This document shows positions 1 through 8,136 of a stretch of DNA of 24,215 nucleotides, in pieces. Location of the stretch: assembly GCA_030045295.1 (NCBI GenBank), contig JASIGD010000392.1, positions 1 to 24,215 of the forward strand, read 5' to 3'. Source of the stretch: Streptosporangiaceae bacterium (GTDB lineage Bacteria > Actinomycetota > Actinomycetes > Streptosporangiales > Streptosporangiaceae). The position numbers and the translations under genes are program-made. The notes under the pieces were generated by a model, which was given only the letters and a program-made list of their open reading frames with translations, was not told where the DNA came from and did no database searches. Numbering within the stretch: position 1 is the first letter of the stretch; each line of letters opens with the position of its first letter.

Positions 1-1
1 C

Positions 2-262
2 CTGGTGGTCGGCCTATCGGCACAGAGCGCGCAAGCTTCCCTGCAGAGCGCGGGCTTCAAGGTGAACGTGCAAACCGTCGCCGGGCCGGCCGGCACCACC
101 CCCGGCAACGTCTGGCAGCAGAATCCGAGCAGCGGCTCGTCGGCCGCGCCCGGGACGACGGTGACCATCCTCGTCCAGCCGGCCGCGACCCAGTCCCCGT
201 CTCCGCCGCCGTCATCACCGACCCCGACCCCCACCGGCAGCCCGACCGGCGTGGGGTTCTAA
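2..262 (+). CDS. pknB: C-terminal PASTA domain of a PknB-type serine/threonine kinase (partial)
   Basis: The reading frame is open from the first base, so the gene begins before the window. The visible 86 residues hold one PASTA-like repeat: a helix-strand start (GLSAQSAQASLQSAGFKV), an NVWQQNPSSGSSAAPGTTV core and a closing VTILV strand. A Pro/Ser/Thr-rich tail of about 25 residues follows. PASTA repeats form the extracellular muropeptide-sensing part of PknB-like kinases and of some penicillin-binding proteins. The crgA gene immediately downstream favours PknB, which neighbours crgA in Mycobacterium and Streptomyces. The kinase domain itself is not visible, so a PASTA-containing PBP remains possible. 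Confidence 0.72.
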   Translation: MVVGLSAQSAQASLQSAGFKVNVQTVAGPAGTTPGNVWQQNPSSGSSAAPGTTVTILVQPAATQSPSPPPSSPTPTPTGSPTGVGF

Positions 263-268
263 TCCCGC

Positions 269-305
269 GCGGCCGCCCGGAGGTCACGGATCGGGCGGCT
301 GCCGC
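269..305 (+). terminator. Imperfect GC-rich hairpin after the PASTA gene
   Basis: Six nucleotides after the stop codon a left arm (GCGGCCGCCCG, 269-279) pairs with a right arm at 292-305. This gives a 6-bp inner stem, a 3-nt bulge and a 5-bp outer stem around a 12-nt loop. There is no T-run, as is common for actinobacterial terminators. It may separate the kinase transcript from crgA. Confidence 0.35.
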
Positions 306-361
306 GCCGAGCGGCTACGCTTAGGTTGCGCACCGCAGGGTTTGTTACGCAGGAGGCCGTC

Positions 362-613
362 GTGCCCAAGTCGCGCGTCCGCAAGAGGACGGTCTACACG
401 CCGCCGCCGCCCAAGTCGGGAAGGCGCAAGGTCAGCCCGCCATGGGTCGGGCCGGCGATCGTAGCCTGCCTGGTCATCGGCCTGGCGTGGATAGTGGTGT
501 ACTACGTGACCCAGGGATCCGTGCCGGGTATTTCGGCACTGGGCGCGTGGAACCTCGTGGTGGGTTTCGTGTTCATCGTCGCCGGCCTCGTCCTGGCCAC
601 GAGGTGGCGCTGA
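362..613 (+). CDS. crgA: Cell division protein CrgA
   Basis: This is an 83-residue protein with a basic cytoplasmic N-terminus (PKSRVRKRTVYTPPPPKSGRRK) followed by two membrane helices, about residues 30-50 and 60-79, and a short basic end. CrgA is a small actinobacterial divisome/elongasome scaffold that recruits septal peptidoglycan synthesis proteins in mycobacteria and controls Z-ring formation in Streptomyces. Length, two-TM topology and the KSRVRKR start match the family. GTG at 362 is chosen because AGGAGG lies at 351-356, five bases upstream; a longer in-frame start at 326 has no such site. In many actinobacteria trpG lies between crgA and pknB; it is absent here. Confidence 0.92.
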   Translation: MPKSRVRKRTVYTPPPPKSGRRKVSPPWVGPAIVACLVIGLAWIVVYYVTQGSVPGISALGAWNLVVGFVFIVAGLVLATRWR

Positions 614-644
614 TCCCGACTGCCCTCCGGTCCAGTCGTTACCG

Positions 645-1583
645 TCACGCCCCGGTCAACTGGCCGGTCCTGACCATGACCGCGACGACGAGCACCGCCA
701 GGATGGCGACGGTGGCGAGCGCCTGCAGCACGGCCCGGTTCTTGCCCGAAGCGTACGCGTAGGCCGCCGTGAGGAGCGCTCCGGTGAGCAGCCCGCCGAT
801 GTGGTCCTGCCAGGCGATCACGTTGTGCCACCAGAAGCTGAGGGCCAGGTTGATGACGATCAGCACGACGATCCCGCGGCTGTCCAGGCGAAGCCGCCTG
901 GCCACGACGAACCACGCCCCGAACAGGCCGAAGATGGCGCCCGAGGCGCCCACGGCCGGATAGTTCGGCGGCGCGAGGAAGTAATACATCACCGCGCCGC
1001 CCACCGCGCTGAGCAGGTAGACGGCCAGGAAGCGCATCCGGCCAAGGAAGCCCTCCAGGGCCGGGCCCACGAAGATCAGCGCCCACATGTTGAACAGGAT
1101 GTCCACGAAGCCCAGGCCGCTCAGCCCGGTCGCCGGGGCCACGAACGCCGACGTGACCAGCCGGTACCATTCCCCAGCGGCGACGCCGTGCATGGCACCG
1201 CCGGACGTGTACCGGGCGTATCCGAGCATCTCCAGGTCGTTGACGACGCCCGGGCGGACCCAGGTGACCAGGAAAACCGCGACGTTGATCGCGACCAGCG
1301 TCCAGGTGACCACGGCACCGGCGGCCGGGCGGCCGCCGAACACGGTCCTGGCCTGCCGGGTGCCCCGCGCGCCCTCACCCACGCAGTCCACGCACTGCTG
1401 CCCCACCGAGGCCGAGCGCATGCAGTCGGGGCACGCGTACCGCCCGCACCGGACGCAGGAGACGTACGTTTCCCGGCCAGGGTGACGGTAGCAGGCGGGG
1501 GTCCCAGGCCCGGCCTGCTGCCCAGGCCCAGGCTGGCCCCACTGACCCGATTCGGCCGGTCCGGGATCGCTGGGCGCGCTCAC
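645..1583 (-). CDS. Rhomboid-family intramembrane serine protease with N-terminal zinc-finger-like domain
   Basis: The 312-residue protein has a Gly/Pro/Gln-rich start, then a B-box-like Cys/His cluster (C31, H34, C43, C46, C51, C54, C64, C67) likely to bind zinc. About six or seven membrane helices follow from residue 88. The catalytic Ser is S214 in GASG and the catalytic His is H261 in DHIGG, the dyad of rhomboid proteases, which cleave transmembrane substrates within the bilayer. The position usually held by the oxyanion-hole His (HxxxN before NMWAL) reads D161-ILF-N165 here. The gene follows the cyclophilin by 12 bases and is probably co-transcribed with it. GTG start; no strong ribosome binding site, so translation may depend on the upstream gene. 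Substrate unknown. Confidence 0.9.
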   Translation of the reverse strand: MSAPSDPGPAESGQWGQPGPGQQAGPGTPACYRHPGRETYVSCVRCGRYACPDCMRSASVGQQCVDCVGEGARGTRQARTVFGGRPAAGAVVTWTLVAINVAVFLVTWVRPGVVNDLEMLGYARYTSGGAMHGVAAGEWYRLVTSAFVAPATGLSGLGFVDILFNMWALIFVGPALEGFLGRMRFLAVYLLSAVGGAVMYYFLAPPNYPAVGASGAIFGLFGAWFVVARRLRLDSRGIVVLIVINLALSFWWHNVIAWQDHIGGLLTGALLTAAYAYASGKNRAVLQALATVAILAVLVVAVMVRTGQLTGA

Positions 1584-1595
1584 GGCTTGGCCCGA

Positions 1596-2129
<534 letters not shown>

Positions 2130-2153
2130 GCGCTTAACTCCTCGTCGGGCCGT

Positions 2154-2182
2154 ACAATGTCCCGATATTTCGCCGCTGTAAA
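2154..2182 (-). promoter_or_regulatory. Candidate promoter of the cyclophilin/rhomboid operon
   Basis: Read on the minus strand, TTTACA (2177-2182; five of six bases of the -35 consensus) is followed after exactly 17 bases by CATTGT (2154-2159; a weak -10). This would place transcription start about 15-20 bases before the cyclophilin ATG and just ahead of its ribosome binding site. The element lies in the most AT-rich part of the divergent 149-bp intergenic region. Assigned from sequence pattern only. Confidence 0.35.
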
Positions 2183-2278
2183 TTTTCCTTCCGTCCTCAC
2201 CGTACCGGTAGCACGGGACGGTTGAACCCAGCCAGGGCGGGAAGTCTGTGATAACGAGATTACGCTCGGGAGGTTACT

Positions 2279-2830
2279 GTGTCCCTTATGAATACCGACC
2301 GCACAACCGACGGCACGGGCACGATCGGTTCGCGCGCGAAGGACGTCGTTGTACTGGTGGTCCCGATGGGAAGGCGCGCGGGAACGGCAGCGGTCCAGGG
2401 AGTCCGCCAGGGCGTCCAGAGCGCAACGGTATGGGCCGCGCCGCGGCTCGAAGATGCCATCTACGGGATGCGGACGTGGACCGCGCCACGCCTGGAGGGC
2501 GCCGCGGACGCCGTTGACGCCTCGGTCGCGCCCAGGGTCTCATCGGCGCTGCGAGCTACCGCTCGCCAGGTCAGGCCGTATGAAGAGACCTCGGGCCGGG
2601 CCGGCCTCGGCAGGCTGCTCGACTGGCGCCTGCTGCTCGGCGTCGGCGCGATGGCAGCCGCCGCCGGCGCGACCGCTGCCGCCGCGATGCGGCGGCGTTA
2701 CGCCAACGCGACCGCCGAAGCCAAGGACGCTACCGAATCCTCTGACGAGGAGCGCGCCCAGGAGGATGAATCCGCGGGCGATGTCGCGCGTTCAGAGGTC
2801 AACGGGCAGGTAACCACGCCGGGGAGGTAA
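2279..2830 (+). CDS. DUF5324-like single-pass membrane protein
   Basis: The 183-residue protein has repeated amphipathic stretches built around AAPRLE, TAPRLE and VAPRVSS (residues 53-88). One Ala/Gly-rich membrane helix (about 116-137) ends in RRR, and an acidic Glu/Asp-rich tail follows. This layout, and its place divergent from the cyclophilin, match a family of unknown function conserved next to ppiA in Streptomyces and relatives (annotated DUF5324 there; I assign this from recollection of that neighbourhood). GTG at 2279 is preceded by GGGAGG (2268-2273) at five bases. The APRL helices could lie on the membrane surface or self-associate; no enzymatic motif is visible. Confidence 0.75.
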   Translation: MSLMNTDRTTDGTGTIGSRAKDVVVLVVPMGRRAGTAAVQGVRQGVQSATVWAAPRLEDAIYGMRTWTAPRLEGAADAVDASVAPRVSSALRATARQVRPYEETSGRAGLGRLLDWRLLLGVGAMAAAAGATAAAAMRRRYANATAEAKDATESSDEERAQEDESAGDVARSEVNGQVTTPGR

Positions 2831-3134
2831 CGAAAGCGGGGGACCGCGTCCGGGTCGGAACTTCCCGTCTGCCCGCGTTTCGGGTCGCTGGCGCTGGCGG
2901 TCTCGGCCAGCCGCGTCTCCGGGCTGGCTTGCCGGGCTGCTCCCGCTCACCTGACCGGAGTTATCCACAAGCACCTGCTGTGGATAACTCCGAAGGTAAC
3001 GTTCCTGCATACATGCGGTCACAGGCAACTCAATGCCCACCCATGTGGATTCGATTGTGGACAACGGCGGGCCGCCGCGCTGGCCGCGGCTGGGCCCGGG
3101 CTGCGGCTGGGCCCGGGCTACGGCTGGGCCCGGG
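2831..3134. other. Noncoding region with DnaA boxes between convergent genes
   Basis: These 304 bases separate the DUF5324-like gene from the end of the HerA-like gene and contain no convincing reading frame. The left half (2831-2956) shows nothing I recognise. The right half holds the DnaA-box group and the GC-rich 17-bp tandem repeat described separately. Because the flanking genes converge, no promoter is needed here; the tandem repeat may help to stop transcription from both sides. Confidence 0.6.
2957..3064. promoter_or_regulatory. Cluster of DnaA boxes with a perfect 13-bp inverted repeat
   Basis: GGAGTTATCCACA (2957-2969) and its exact reverse complement TGTGGATAACTCC (2979-2991) flank a 9-bp spacer. 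Each arm contains the perfect DnaA box TTATCCACA (2961-2969 on +; 2979-2987 on -). A third box, TGTGGACAA (3056-3064), is the reverse of the actinobacterial consensus TTGTCCACA. TGTGGATTC at 3044-3052 is a two-mismatch version in the same orientation. DnaA binds such 9-mers to initiate replication or to regulate genes. The cluster is much smaller than a typical actinobacterial oriC, and dnaA/dnaN do not flank it, so a titration or regulatory role is more likely than an origin. Confidence 0.6.
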
Positions 3135-3150
3135 CTACGGCTGGCCCGGG
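3087..3150. repeat. 17-bp GC-rich tandem repeat, 3.8 copies
   Basis: The unit CGGCTGGGCCCGGGCTA is present at 3087-3103 (last base G), 3104-3120 and 3121-3137, plus a partial copy at 3138-3150. Each copy contains the palindrome GGGCCC overlapping CCCGGG, so several hairpins can form. The last copies run into the end of the HerA-like gene, whose stop codon is the CTA at 3135-3137, and encode its final Pro/Gly residues. It may act as a bidirectional terminator. Confidence 0.8.
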
Positions 3151-6143
3151 GGATTCCCCGGCGTGTCCGCCGTCAGGTAGAGGAGCGGCCAGCGGCAGTC
3201 GACGAACTCGTCGAGGTTCTCGGTCAGCCGCTCGGCGAAGTCGTCGTCCTGCGCGCTGGCCGCTACCGCTTTTTCCACGCCGGACGGGCGGTCCACGCCG
3301 AACGCGACCGCCCGGACCGCCCGCGCGTCGCGCTGCGCGCTGTCGTGCCAGCGCTGCACGGTGCCGACCTGCCGCGCGCAGGTATCACCCGCGATGGCCC
3401 GGCCGTACGCTCTTTGCCAATCCGGACTACGCGGGTGCGGGCCGCCCCCCGGGTTGTTCCCTGCGGCCGATTTGAGCGCGTCCAGGACGAAGGCCCACTT
3501 GTAGGCCGGGGCGAGCCATTCGGGTTCCTCCCGCTGGCACAGCCAGGTCCCGCGCGACACCCTGGCCCTGATCGCGGTGCTGACGTGCAAGCCGAGGCCG
3601 GCCGGGCTGACCCGCCCGGCGATGGCCGGCACCCGGACGGCCAGGGCCGCGTCCACGCCGTGCGAGATGGCGCAATCTCGTACCCGGGACGGCATCGTCC
3701 GCAGGAGCGACCGCAGCGCGGCCCTCGGCACCGGCATGGGCCAGCCGGTCAGATGGGCCAGGACCGACAGCTCGGCCCATAGCCGTATCCCCGGGCACTC
3801 GTCGAGAGCGCGCTGGGCCACGCGCATATCCCGCAGCGTGCACGGCCGGCCGATACAGTCCGCGCCGCAGGTCGTGCTGCGCGGCCTGACCACGCCGGCG
3901 GGACTCGCGGTGGAGGGATGGGTGGCTGCCTCACGGCCGCTGCCGTCGGGCATCCGCGCCAGCAGCGGATAGTCCATGCCGTCGGTGAACACCGCTGCCT
4001 CGCCCGGCCTGAGCGTGACCAGGAAGCGGTTCTGGGTTCTGGTCATGTTCATCGTCGCGCCCACGGCATCTCGGTCGTCGGCCGCGGGCAGCCGGTGGGT
4101 TATCTTCACCGCGGTGTTCTTGATGACATCGGCGATAAGGCGCCCCGGGATCTGTTCGGCGATGACGAGCCCCTCGCCGTACGCGCGGATCTCGGCGAGC
4201 AGGCCGGCGAACATCTCCACCGCGTGCCCGGCCGCGCCCCCGGAGGCTCCGCCGGAAGGCTCCTGACGGCGAAGCAGCCGGTGTGCTTCCTCGATCACGG
4301 TGAGGTGGCGCAGCCCCGCCGGGACCGGCTGCGCCCGGTTCACCATCCGCAGGTGCTCGGCCAGCCTGATCAGCACGGTGCCCATGAGGAACGCCTTGTC
4401 GCTGTCGTCGCCCACGTCCTCGATCTCGAACACGGCGTTGGTTCGAAGGAGCCCGCCGAAGTCGAGCTGGTGGCCGCCTTCCAGGAACCGGCCGGTAGCG
4501 CCGAGGCGCAGGCTGGAAAGCCGCACCTTGATGAAGCCGAGCACGTCGTCGGTGATCCGCTGGCTATAGCCGACCTCCTGGACGATCCTGGTCGCGGCTC
4601 GTTGCAGGTCGGTGAGGCTCGGATAGCCGGGGTCCGCGCCCGCCGCGGCAGGCTCGCCGAGCGCCAGGTCCCACCCGCCATCCTCGTACACCCTGGTCAG
4701 AGCCGCGCTTAGTACCTGCGGGAACGGCTCCTCGGACCGGAAGGATGCGATGAACAGGGCCTTGACCAGGTCCGCGTGGGTCTGCAGCGGGAACCGGCGG
4801 CCTTCGGCGTCCGGCGCCGGTTCGAGCGGGTTGAGGCCGGCCGCGATCGCGTCTGCTTCCCCCGGCCTGATCCGCACCACTTCCGCGGGCACCGCGCAGT
4901 CCGCGTCGGCCGCAGGGCCGGCCGGGGCGGCCGCGGCCAGCCGCGCGGCCATCAGCCGGTACTCGGCCTTAGCCGGCTCCACCACCAGCCACGGGATCCC
5001 GGCCGCGGTGGCGGCCTCGAGCAGGGCGCGCACGGTCTGCGACTTGCCCGCGCCGGTGGCGCCGCAGACGAATACGTGCCTGTTCAGCGAGTCAGCCGGC
5101 AGCACCAGCGGCCCGGCTGGCCGGCGGCCCCGGTCCAGGACCTCGCCCACCGCGATCGCCCCGCGCTGCGCAGCGGGCTCCTGGGTGACGTCGAAGTCGG
5201 CCCGCAGCGTCAGGCGCACCCCCGGCGCTTCGTGCTCGGGCGGGCCGGTGACGGCCGCGATCAGCTCGGTGCTGGCGTGGAAGGGGTCGCCCAGGACCGC
5301 ATCGCCGCCGGCGGACCCGGGGCTCTGGTCATCCAGGAGTTCGCGCAGGCCGCGCGCTCGGTTGCCGGCCGGGGCGACGGCGTAGGGCAGGTCGGCCAGG
5401 TCGACCGAGGCGCAGACCAGTCCGGCCACGCGCGACGCGGCGCCCGGATCGCCGCCCCCGGCCGCCAGCCGTACCCGCCAGAGGCCGGTTGACGTGCTCT
5501 TTCGCAGCTCGGCGTGCCGCAGATGAAGCCGGCGAGCCACCACGGCCCGTTCGGGGAACCTGTCTGAATTGCCCGCCGACAGCTGCTCGCGCCCAGCCAC
5601 CTCATCCGCCATTGCCTCAATCTCGGCTGCTCCCAGGGGCTCGGCGAGAAGCAGCCAGCCAAACGGACCCGGCCACGAGGCCAGCAGGCATTCCTCCAGC
5701 GATGGCGGAGGCCGCTCCGCGGTACGGCGCTCGTGATCTGGCAGCAGCCCGTCGCTGATCCCGCCGATCGCGCGCCAGCACGGCAACCGCGACAGCAACG
5801 TGCCCAGCGTGCCGTGCGGCAGCGGCCGGGCTCTCGCGCCGCCAGGCAAGGTCAGGAAGACTTCCCGGCTCTCGTCGCTGCCGACCAGGCCGCGGCCGGC
5901 CACGAGAAGCTGGACCGGGCCGCCGGCGGCGTGCCGCACCCAGCCGACGGCCAAGGCTCCCGGGCTGCTGCCCTGGCATCCGACGCCCGCGTGGTACGCC
6001 GCGACCAAGGCGGCGAGCCGCTGTGTCCGGCCGGGGTCGTCCGGCTGGTGCCGCGGTGTTTCCGTCTCCCCGCCGTCCGGCCGGCGCGGGATTTCGGTAA
6101 TCCGGTACGCGTCAAGCCGGCTCAGTTCCTGCCAAGCTAACAT
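3135..6143 (-). CDS. Large HerA/FtsK-like P-loop ATPase
   Basis: The 1002-residue protein has an unrecognised N-terminal domain of about 330 residues, then a HerA/VirD4-like ATPase core. The Walker A is GATGAGKS (about residues 361-368), the Walker B is HLTVIEEAHR (about 613-622), and a downstream NTAVKITHRL segment is typical of HerA-type hexameric DNA translocases. The C-terminal 250 residues include a possible zinc site, CGADCIGRPC. HerA proteins pump or unwind DNA, often with the nuclease NurA; no NurA is seen here. ATG at 6141-6143 is preferred because GAGGGA (complement of 6151-6156) lies seven bases upstream. An in-frame ATG at 6236 would add 31 low-complexity residues, lacks a binding site and would overlap the small upstream ORF. 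Its role (repair, segregation or defence) cannot be decided from sequence. Confidence 0.85.
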   Translation of the reverse strand: MLAWQELSRLDAYRITEIPRRPDGGETETPRHQPDDPGRTQRLAALVAAYHAGVGCQGSSPGALAVGWVRHAAGGPVQLLVAGRGLVGSDESREVFLTLPGGARARPLPHGTLGTLLSRLPCWRAIGGISDGLLPDHERRTAERPPPSLEECLLASWPGPFGWLLLAEPLGAAEIEAMADEVAGREQLSAGNSDRFPERAVVARRLHLRHAELRKSTSTGLWRVRLAAGGGDPGAASRVAGLVCASVDLADLPYAVAPAGNRARGLRELLDDQSPGSAGGDAVLGDPFHASTELIAAVTGPPEHEAPGVRLTLRADFDVTQEPAAQRGAIAVGEVLDRGRRPAGPLVLPADSLNRHVFVCGATGAGKSQTVRALLEAATAAGIPWLVVEPAKAEYRLMAARLAAAAPAGPAADADCAVPAEVVRIRPGEADAIAAGLNPLEPAPDAEGRRFPLQTHADLVKALFIASFRSEEPFPQVLSAALTRVYEDGGWDLALGEPAAAGADPGYPSLTDLQRAATRIVQEVGYSQRITDDVLGFIKVRLSSLRLGATGRFLEGGHQLDFGGLLRTNAVFEIEDVGDDSDKAFLMGTVLIRLAEHLRMVNRAQPVPAGLRHLTVIEEAHRLLRRQEPSGGASGGAAGHAVEMFAGLLAEIRAYGEGLVIAEQIPGRLIADVIKNTAVKITHRLPAADDRDAVGATMNMTRTQNRFLVTLRPGEAAVFTDGMDYPLLARMPDGSGREAATHPSTASPAGVVRPRSTTCGADCIGRPCTLRDMRVAQRALDECPGIRLWAELSVLAHLTGWPMPVPRAALRSLLRTMPSRVRDCAISHGVDAALAVRVPAIAGRVSPAGLGLHVSTAIRARVSRGTWLCQREEPEWLAPAYKWAFVLDALKSAAGNNPGGGPHPRSPDWQRAYGRAIAGDTCARQVGTVQRWHDSAQRDARAVRAVAFGVDRPSGVEKAVAASAQDDDFAERLTENLDEFVDCRWPLLYLTADTPGNPPGQP

Positions 6144-6210
6144 CACGGCGTCCCTCGCCACTTTCCCGGAACTGCCCGACAAGCGCACCGCCGCGCCGTT
6201 CGCCGCCCGC

Positions 6211-6441
6211 TCAGACCCTGGGCGCGCGCCAGTCATCGCCGTCGATCACCGGCGGGACGCAATCGACGCGGTCAGCGCCCCAGATGTCATCGTCGTCGTA
6301 TAGCCACGCGTACCGATGCCGTTCCCTGTCCGATCGCCCTGTTCGCGCGCCAGCCGGAAAGCCGTCCGCCGCCGGACCGGCGTCTGGTGCGCCCGCCGCG
6401 GAGGCGTGAGTCTGGGTGAAATCAGATTGCCCCGCCGTCAT
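6211..6441 (-). CDS. Small acidic hypothetical protein upstream of the HerA-like ATPase
   Basis: This is a 76-residue ORF with an Ala/Gly-rich first half and a more ordered second half containing YAWLYDDDDIWG followed by DCVPPVIDGDDW. No known domain is recognised. It lies in the same direction as the ATPase and ends 67 bases before its preferred start. The aromatic/acidic composition of the second half is unlike a random shadow frame, which in this genome is usually Arg/Pro/Ala-rich. The ribosome binding site (AGGTG, complement of 6446-6450) is weak. It may be an accessory protein of the ATPase, but this rests only on position. Confidence 0.5.
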   Translation of the reverse strand: MTAGQSDFTQTHASAAGAPDAGPAADGFPAGARTGRSDRERHRYAWLYDDDDIWGADRVDCVPPVIDGDDWRAPRV

Positions 6442-6483
6442 CCGGTCACCTGTCTTCCCGCCCGAAATCGGTGCCTTTCCCGG

Positions 6484-6618
6484 TCACGCCAGCGACGTGA
6501 CCGCCTGCCCGGACCAGTGCCGCGGCCGCCATCGGCGAAAGAAGGCGGTGATCAGTGAGCCGACGATCAAAGCAGCGATGATCGGCAGGCCATGATCTTT
6601 CCTGGCGGCCGCGAGCAC
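6484..6618 (-). CDS. Possible 44-residue single-pass membrane peptide
   Basis: A short frame opens with GTG (6616-6618) just after an in-frame stop. It encodes a basic start, one hydrophobic helix (LPIIAALIVGSLITAFF, about residues 11-27) and a strongly basic RRWRPRH segment, as in small inner-membrane proteins with the positive end in the cytoplasm. About 80 percent of codons end in G or C. It lies between the lactone oxidase and the small acidic ORF, all on the same strand. There is no good ribosome binding site, so it may be a chance frame. Confidence 0.33.
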   Translation of the reverse strand: MLAAARKDHGLPIIAALIVGSLITAFFRRWRPRHWSGQAVTSLA

Positions 6619-6648
6619 TGGCCACTATCCCGGTCTACGGGCGAGCCG

Positions 6649-8130
6649 CTAAGCGCGGTTCGGCACCGGAGAACCCGTCATCAGTTGGTAATGATTCACC
6701 GACATGCCGGTAAAGGTGTAGACGCCGCGCCGTAACCGCGCGGTATCTCGCCTGTTTTGGCCGAGGACGCGGGTCAGGTAGGCATTGCCGAACCTGGCCT
6801 CCGGGTCGACTTCGGCGCGGACGCGGCGGAAGTCGTCGAAGCGAGGGTAGAGCGGGCGGAGGCGCTCGGCGTCCAGGGAATGCAGCTTGCCCCAGTGCGG
6901 CCTGCCTGCCACGCCCGCCACGATCGACTCGAACGCCTCGAAGTACGCCCGGTAGGGCAGCCCGGCGTACTGGTGGATCGCGATGTACCCGGTGTCCCGG
7001 CCGTAGCCGGTGGACAGCCAGACGTCGTCGGCGGCAGCCACCCGCACCTCGACCGGGAACATGACGGGGTCGGCCAGCCGGGACACGGCTCGGCGCAGTT
7101 CGGCGAGCACGCCGGTCACTGATTCACGTGGAACGGCGTACTCGGATTCGACGAACCTGACCCGCCGCGGGGTCACGAACACCCGGTGGCACACGTCGGT
7201 ATAGGACCGCGTGGACAGCGCGGCCGAGGAGAACCTGTTGAGCGCCGGGACGAGCCGGGGCGCCGCGCGGCCGATCCGGCACAGCGCCCCGAAGCCGGCG
7301 TTCTCCATCACGTCGAACTCCCAGAACCTCCGCCACCCCGGCATCGCCGCCGGGGCCTGGCCGACGGTCGCAACCCGGTTGTTCCGCTTGACCAGCGCGT
7401 TGCGGCCGTACGGGAACCAGTAGAACTCGAAGTGATCGTTGGCCGCCGCCAGCGAGTCGAACTGCTCGATGACCTCGTCGACCGGGACCGGACGCTCGTC
7501 CGCCGCCAGCGTGAACGATGGCACGCAGCGCAGGGTCACGGTCGTGATCACCCCGAGCGCGCCCAGGCCGACGCGCGCCGCCGCGAAAAGCTCGGGCCGC
7601 GTCGTGGCCGAGCAGGTCACCAGCGAACCGTCGGCCAGGACCAGGTCGAGCGCCTCGACCTGGGTGGCGAGCCCGCCCAGCCGGGCGCCGGTGCCGTGCG
7701 TTCCGGTGGACAGGGCGCCGGCGAGCGTCTGCGCGTCGATGTCGCCCAGGTTGGACATGGCCAGCCCGAGCCCGCCGAGCGCGGCGTTGAGCTCCCGCAG
7801 CGTGGTCCCGGACCGCACGGTGACCATACCGGTCCGTGTGTCCGCGGCCACGATCCCGGTCCAGCCGGACAGGTCGAGCGCCAAGCCCTCGGTCGCCGCG
7901 ACCGGGGTGAAGGAATGCCCGCTGCCGAGCGCCCGCACCTGGAGCCGGGCGGCGGCCGCGTCCTTGACGGCGGCCGAGATGTCGGCCTCGTTTCGCGGCT
8001 GGCACCAGCGCGCGGGAGTCGCCGTCGCGGTGCCGGCCCAGTTCCGCCACTCACGGCGGTCAGCCGGGGCCGGGCCGCGCCCGCGGCCGGTAAGGCGGGC
8101 GCCGCCGCGGCGGCCGGGAGAGTACTGCAT
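6649..8130 (-). CDS. FAD-linked sugar-1,4-lactone oxidase (D-arabinono/L-gulono-lactone oxidase family)
   Basis: The 493-residue protein has an N-terminal PCMH-type FAD domain. ALGSGHSF carries H72, the expected site of covalent 8-alpha-histidyl FAD, and SNLGDIDAQTLAGALSTGTHGTG is the typical second flavin loop. The C-terminal ALO domain has the signature HWGK followed by an LYPRFDDFRRVRAEVDP-like end. Family members oxidise aldonolactones with O2 to form ascorbate-like products and H2O2; the actinobacterial substrate is often uncertain. The ATG at 8128-8130 is chosen over a GTG at 8154 because TACTGT lies exactly six bases upstream, as expected for a leaderless message. Divergent from the aldolase-fold gene; the pairing suggests a shared process I cannot name. 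Confidence 0.88.
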   Translation of the reverse strand: MQYSPGRRGGARLTGRGRGPAPADRREWRNWAGTATATPARWCQPRNEADISAAVKDAAAARLQVRALGSGHSFTPVAATEGLALDLSGWTGIVAADTRTGMVTVRSGTTLRELNAALGGLGLAMSNLGDIDAQTLAGALSTGTHGTGARLGGLATQVEALDLVLADGSLVTCSATTRPELFAAARVGLGALGVITTVTLRCVPSFTLAADERPVPVDEVIEQFDSLAAANDHFEFYWFPYGRNALVKRNNRVATVGQAPAAMPGWRRFWEFDVMENAGFGALCRIGRAAPRLVPALNRFSSAALSTRSYTDVCHRVFVTPRRVRFVESEYAVPRESVTGVLAELRRAVSRLADPVMFPVEVRVAAADDVWLSTGYGRDTGYIAIHQYAGLPYRAYFEAFESIVAGVAGRPHWGKLHSLDAERLRPLYPRFDDFRRVRAEVDPEARFGNAYLTRVLGQNRRDTARLRRGVYTFTGMSVNHYQLMTGSPVPNRA

Positions 8131-8136
8131 GACCGG

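Noticed and set aside
2957..3064. Chromosomal replication origin oriC
   Set aside because: Only three good DnaA boxes, no AT-rich unwinding region and no flanking dnaA or dnaN; reported instead as a DnaA-box cluster.
2792..3064. 90-codon minus-strand ORF in the intergenic region
   Set aside because: It spans the DnaA boxes, overlaps the end of the DUF5324-like gene, lacks a ribosome binding site and shows no recognisable domain.
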